DNA of 7,108 nucleotides, from positions 1 through 7,108 of the forward strand of contig JAPXKQ010000120.1 in assembly GCA_033809995.1 (NCBI GenBank), read 5' to 3'. The notes under the pieces were generated by a model that saw only the letters and a program-made list of their open reading frames with translations, had not been told where the DNA came from and did not search any database. The stretch's first letter is position 1. Each line of letters opens with the position of its first letter. The position numbers were made by a program, and so were the translations under genes. The stretch is from Paratissierella sp033809995. GTDB lineage: Bacteria > Bacillota > Clostridia > Tissierellales > Tissierellaceae. Of this stretch, positions 6,209 to 7,108 are shown piece after piece.

Positions 6209-7108
6209 CTAATTCCCAACCTTTACTGCATCTTTAAATATTGATAGATTTGCATCCAATCCTAATTCAGTTAAGGTTTTTTCGTTTACAGTGGTTATAG
6301 TTTTCTCAGCTATTCCAACTGGTATAGTTGATATATCTTTTTTATCTACAAGAATTTCTTTAGCCATCTTAGCTGTTTGTTTTCCTAGTTCATAGTAGCT
6401 AAGTCCATTTGTTACAAGAATTCCGCCTCTTACTTGGGTTTCCTCAGCAGAAACAGAGATTTTTTTGTTTTCTATAAGCTTTTTAGAGACTAATTCTACA
6501 GATGATGCAACTAAATTGTCACTTAATATATAAACAGCATCAACTTTTTTTAATAGAGAATCTATGGCTTGAGGGATTTCGCTGGTATTTGTAACTCCAA
6601 CTGTAACTACTTCCAATCCTTCGGCTGGTGCTAATTCTTTAACCTCATCTATTTGAATTTCTGAATTGCTTTCTCCTGTATTGTATAAAATACCTATTTT
6701 TTTAATGTTACTGTCAATTTCTTTAAACATTTTCAATTGTGATTCAGTAGGAGCCATATCAGATGTACCAGTTACATTTCCACCAACATTATCCCAATCA
6801 GCAACAATTTCAGATTTAACAGGATCTGTAACCGCACTGAATAATACAGGAATATCTTTTGTTGCTTGTTTTGCACTTTGTGCCGCTGGTGTTGCTATGG
6901 CGTATATTAAATCAACTTTATCTTTGACAAATTTTTGAGCTATACTTAAGGAGTTAGGTATATCACCTTGTGCATTTTGATAAACTATTTCAGCATCTAC
7001 TTCTAATTCTTTTAGTCCATCTTCAAATCCACGTCTAGCATCATCTAAGGCAGGGTGCTCTGCCAATTGACTTATACCGATTGTATATGTTTTTCCTCCA
7101 GTGGATGC
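6209..7108 (-). CDS. ABC importer substrate-binding protein (PF04392), 5' end outside window
   Basis: This is the extracellular solute receptor of the importer. The frame stays open to the right edge, giving 299 visible residues that begin ASTGGKTYTIGISQ. The TTG codon ending at 7066 reads as an internal Leu, not a start. Only the N-terminal signal/lipobox and perhaps a short linker are missing, so most of the mature domain is present. PF04392 (ABC_sub_bind) features are clear: YTIGISQLAEHPALDDARRG (8-27), YQNAQGD (43-49), AIATPAAQSA (70-79), PVLFSAVTDP (87-96) and GNVTGTSD (110-117). A second lobe follows with NTGESNS and, near the C-terminus, YELGKQTAKMAKEIL. The fold is a two-lobe periplasmic-binding-protein type. 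It is the first of three genes on the - strand, 19 bp before the permease. Known members bind aromatic amino acids such as tryptophan, but others differ, so the ligand is unassigned. The promoter and any leader regulation lie beyond the window. Confidence 0.92.
   Translation of the reverse strand, partial: ASTGGKTYTIGISQLAEHPALDDARRGFEDGLKELEVDAEIVYQNAQGDIPNSLSIAQKFVKDKVDLIYAIATPAAQSAKQATKDIPVLFSAVTDPVKSEIVADWDNVGGNVTGTSDMAPTESQLKMFKEIDSNIKKIGILYNTGESNSEIQIDEVKELAPAEGLEVVTVGVTNTSEIPQAIDSLLKKVDAVYILSDNLVASSVELVSKKLIENKKISVSAEETQVRGGILVTNGLSYYELGKQTAKMAKEILVDKKDISTIPVGIAEKTITTVNEKTLTELGLDANLSIFKDAVKVGN

Noticed and set aside
6666..6938. 90-codon + strand frame with hydrophobic stretches inside the binding-protein gene
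   Set aside because: Antisense to a conserved PF04392 domain; the hydrophobicity is a by-product of the complementary codons.
7064..7066. TTG as the start codon of the substrate-binding protein
   Set aside because: The frame continues in-family (YTIGISQ) to the window edge, and a secreted binding protein needs an N-terminal signal, so this TTG is an internal Leu.

Overview
The window is AT-rich chromosomal DNA with strong AGGAGG-type ribosome binding sites, AT-biased codons and compact spacing. It has an anaerobic amino-acid-fermenter gene set: urocanate hydratase, an alanine/glycine symporter and a sigma-54 activator. This suggests a low-GC Firmicute of the Clostridia/Tissierellia type. The exact genus cannot be read from the sequence.

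Left part (1-2969, + strand): the 3' end of a sigma-54 enhancer-binding activator (AAA+ tail plus Fis-type helix-turn-helix) is followed by a 345-bp control region and then a full-length long-form urocanate hydratase gene (hutU). The control region (585-929) holds two identical 19-bp palindromes (604-622, 671-689), an 85-bp degenerate hairpin repeat (734-818), a textbook -24/-12 sigma-54 promoter (832-847) and the hutU ribosome binding site. The simplest reading is that the activator binds the paired palindromes and switches on hutU, and with it urocanate breakdown in histidine fermentation, through sigma-54 RNA polymerase. The hairpin repeat appears to have been inserted between the activator sites and the promoter.

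Middle (2970-4563): a strong intrinsic terminator closes hutU. A consensus sigma-A promoter (TTGACA, 17 bp, TATAAT) with a palindrome over the predicted start site drives a single AgcS-family sodium:alanine/glycine symporter gene. This gene and the oppositely oriented ABC operon converge on one short bidirectional terminator.

Right part (4563-7108, - strand): a three-gene ABC importer operon is read right to left: a PF04392-type substrate-binding protein (5' end outside the window), a membrane permease and an ATPase that overlaps the permease by 35 bp. This is the TrpXYZ-like or 'uncharacterized' amino-acid-type importer family. Its substrate cannot be fixed from sequence, and its promoter lies beyond the right edge.

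No RNA genes, CRISPR arrays, intact insertion sequences or phage genes were seen. The most notable signal is the complete sigma-54 control circuit in front of hutU.
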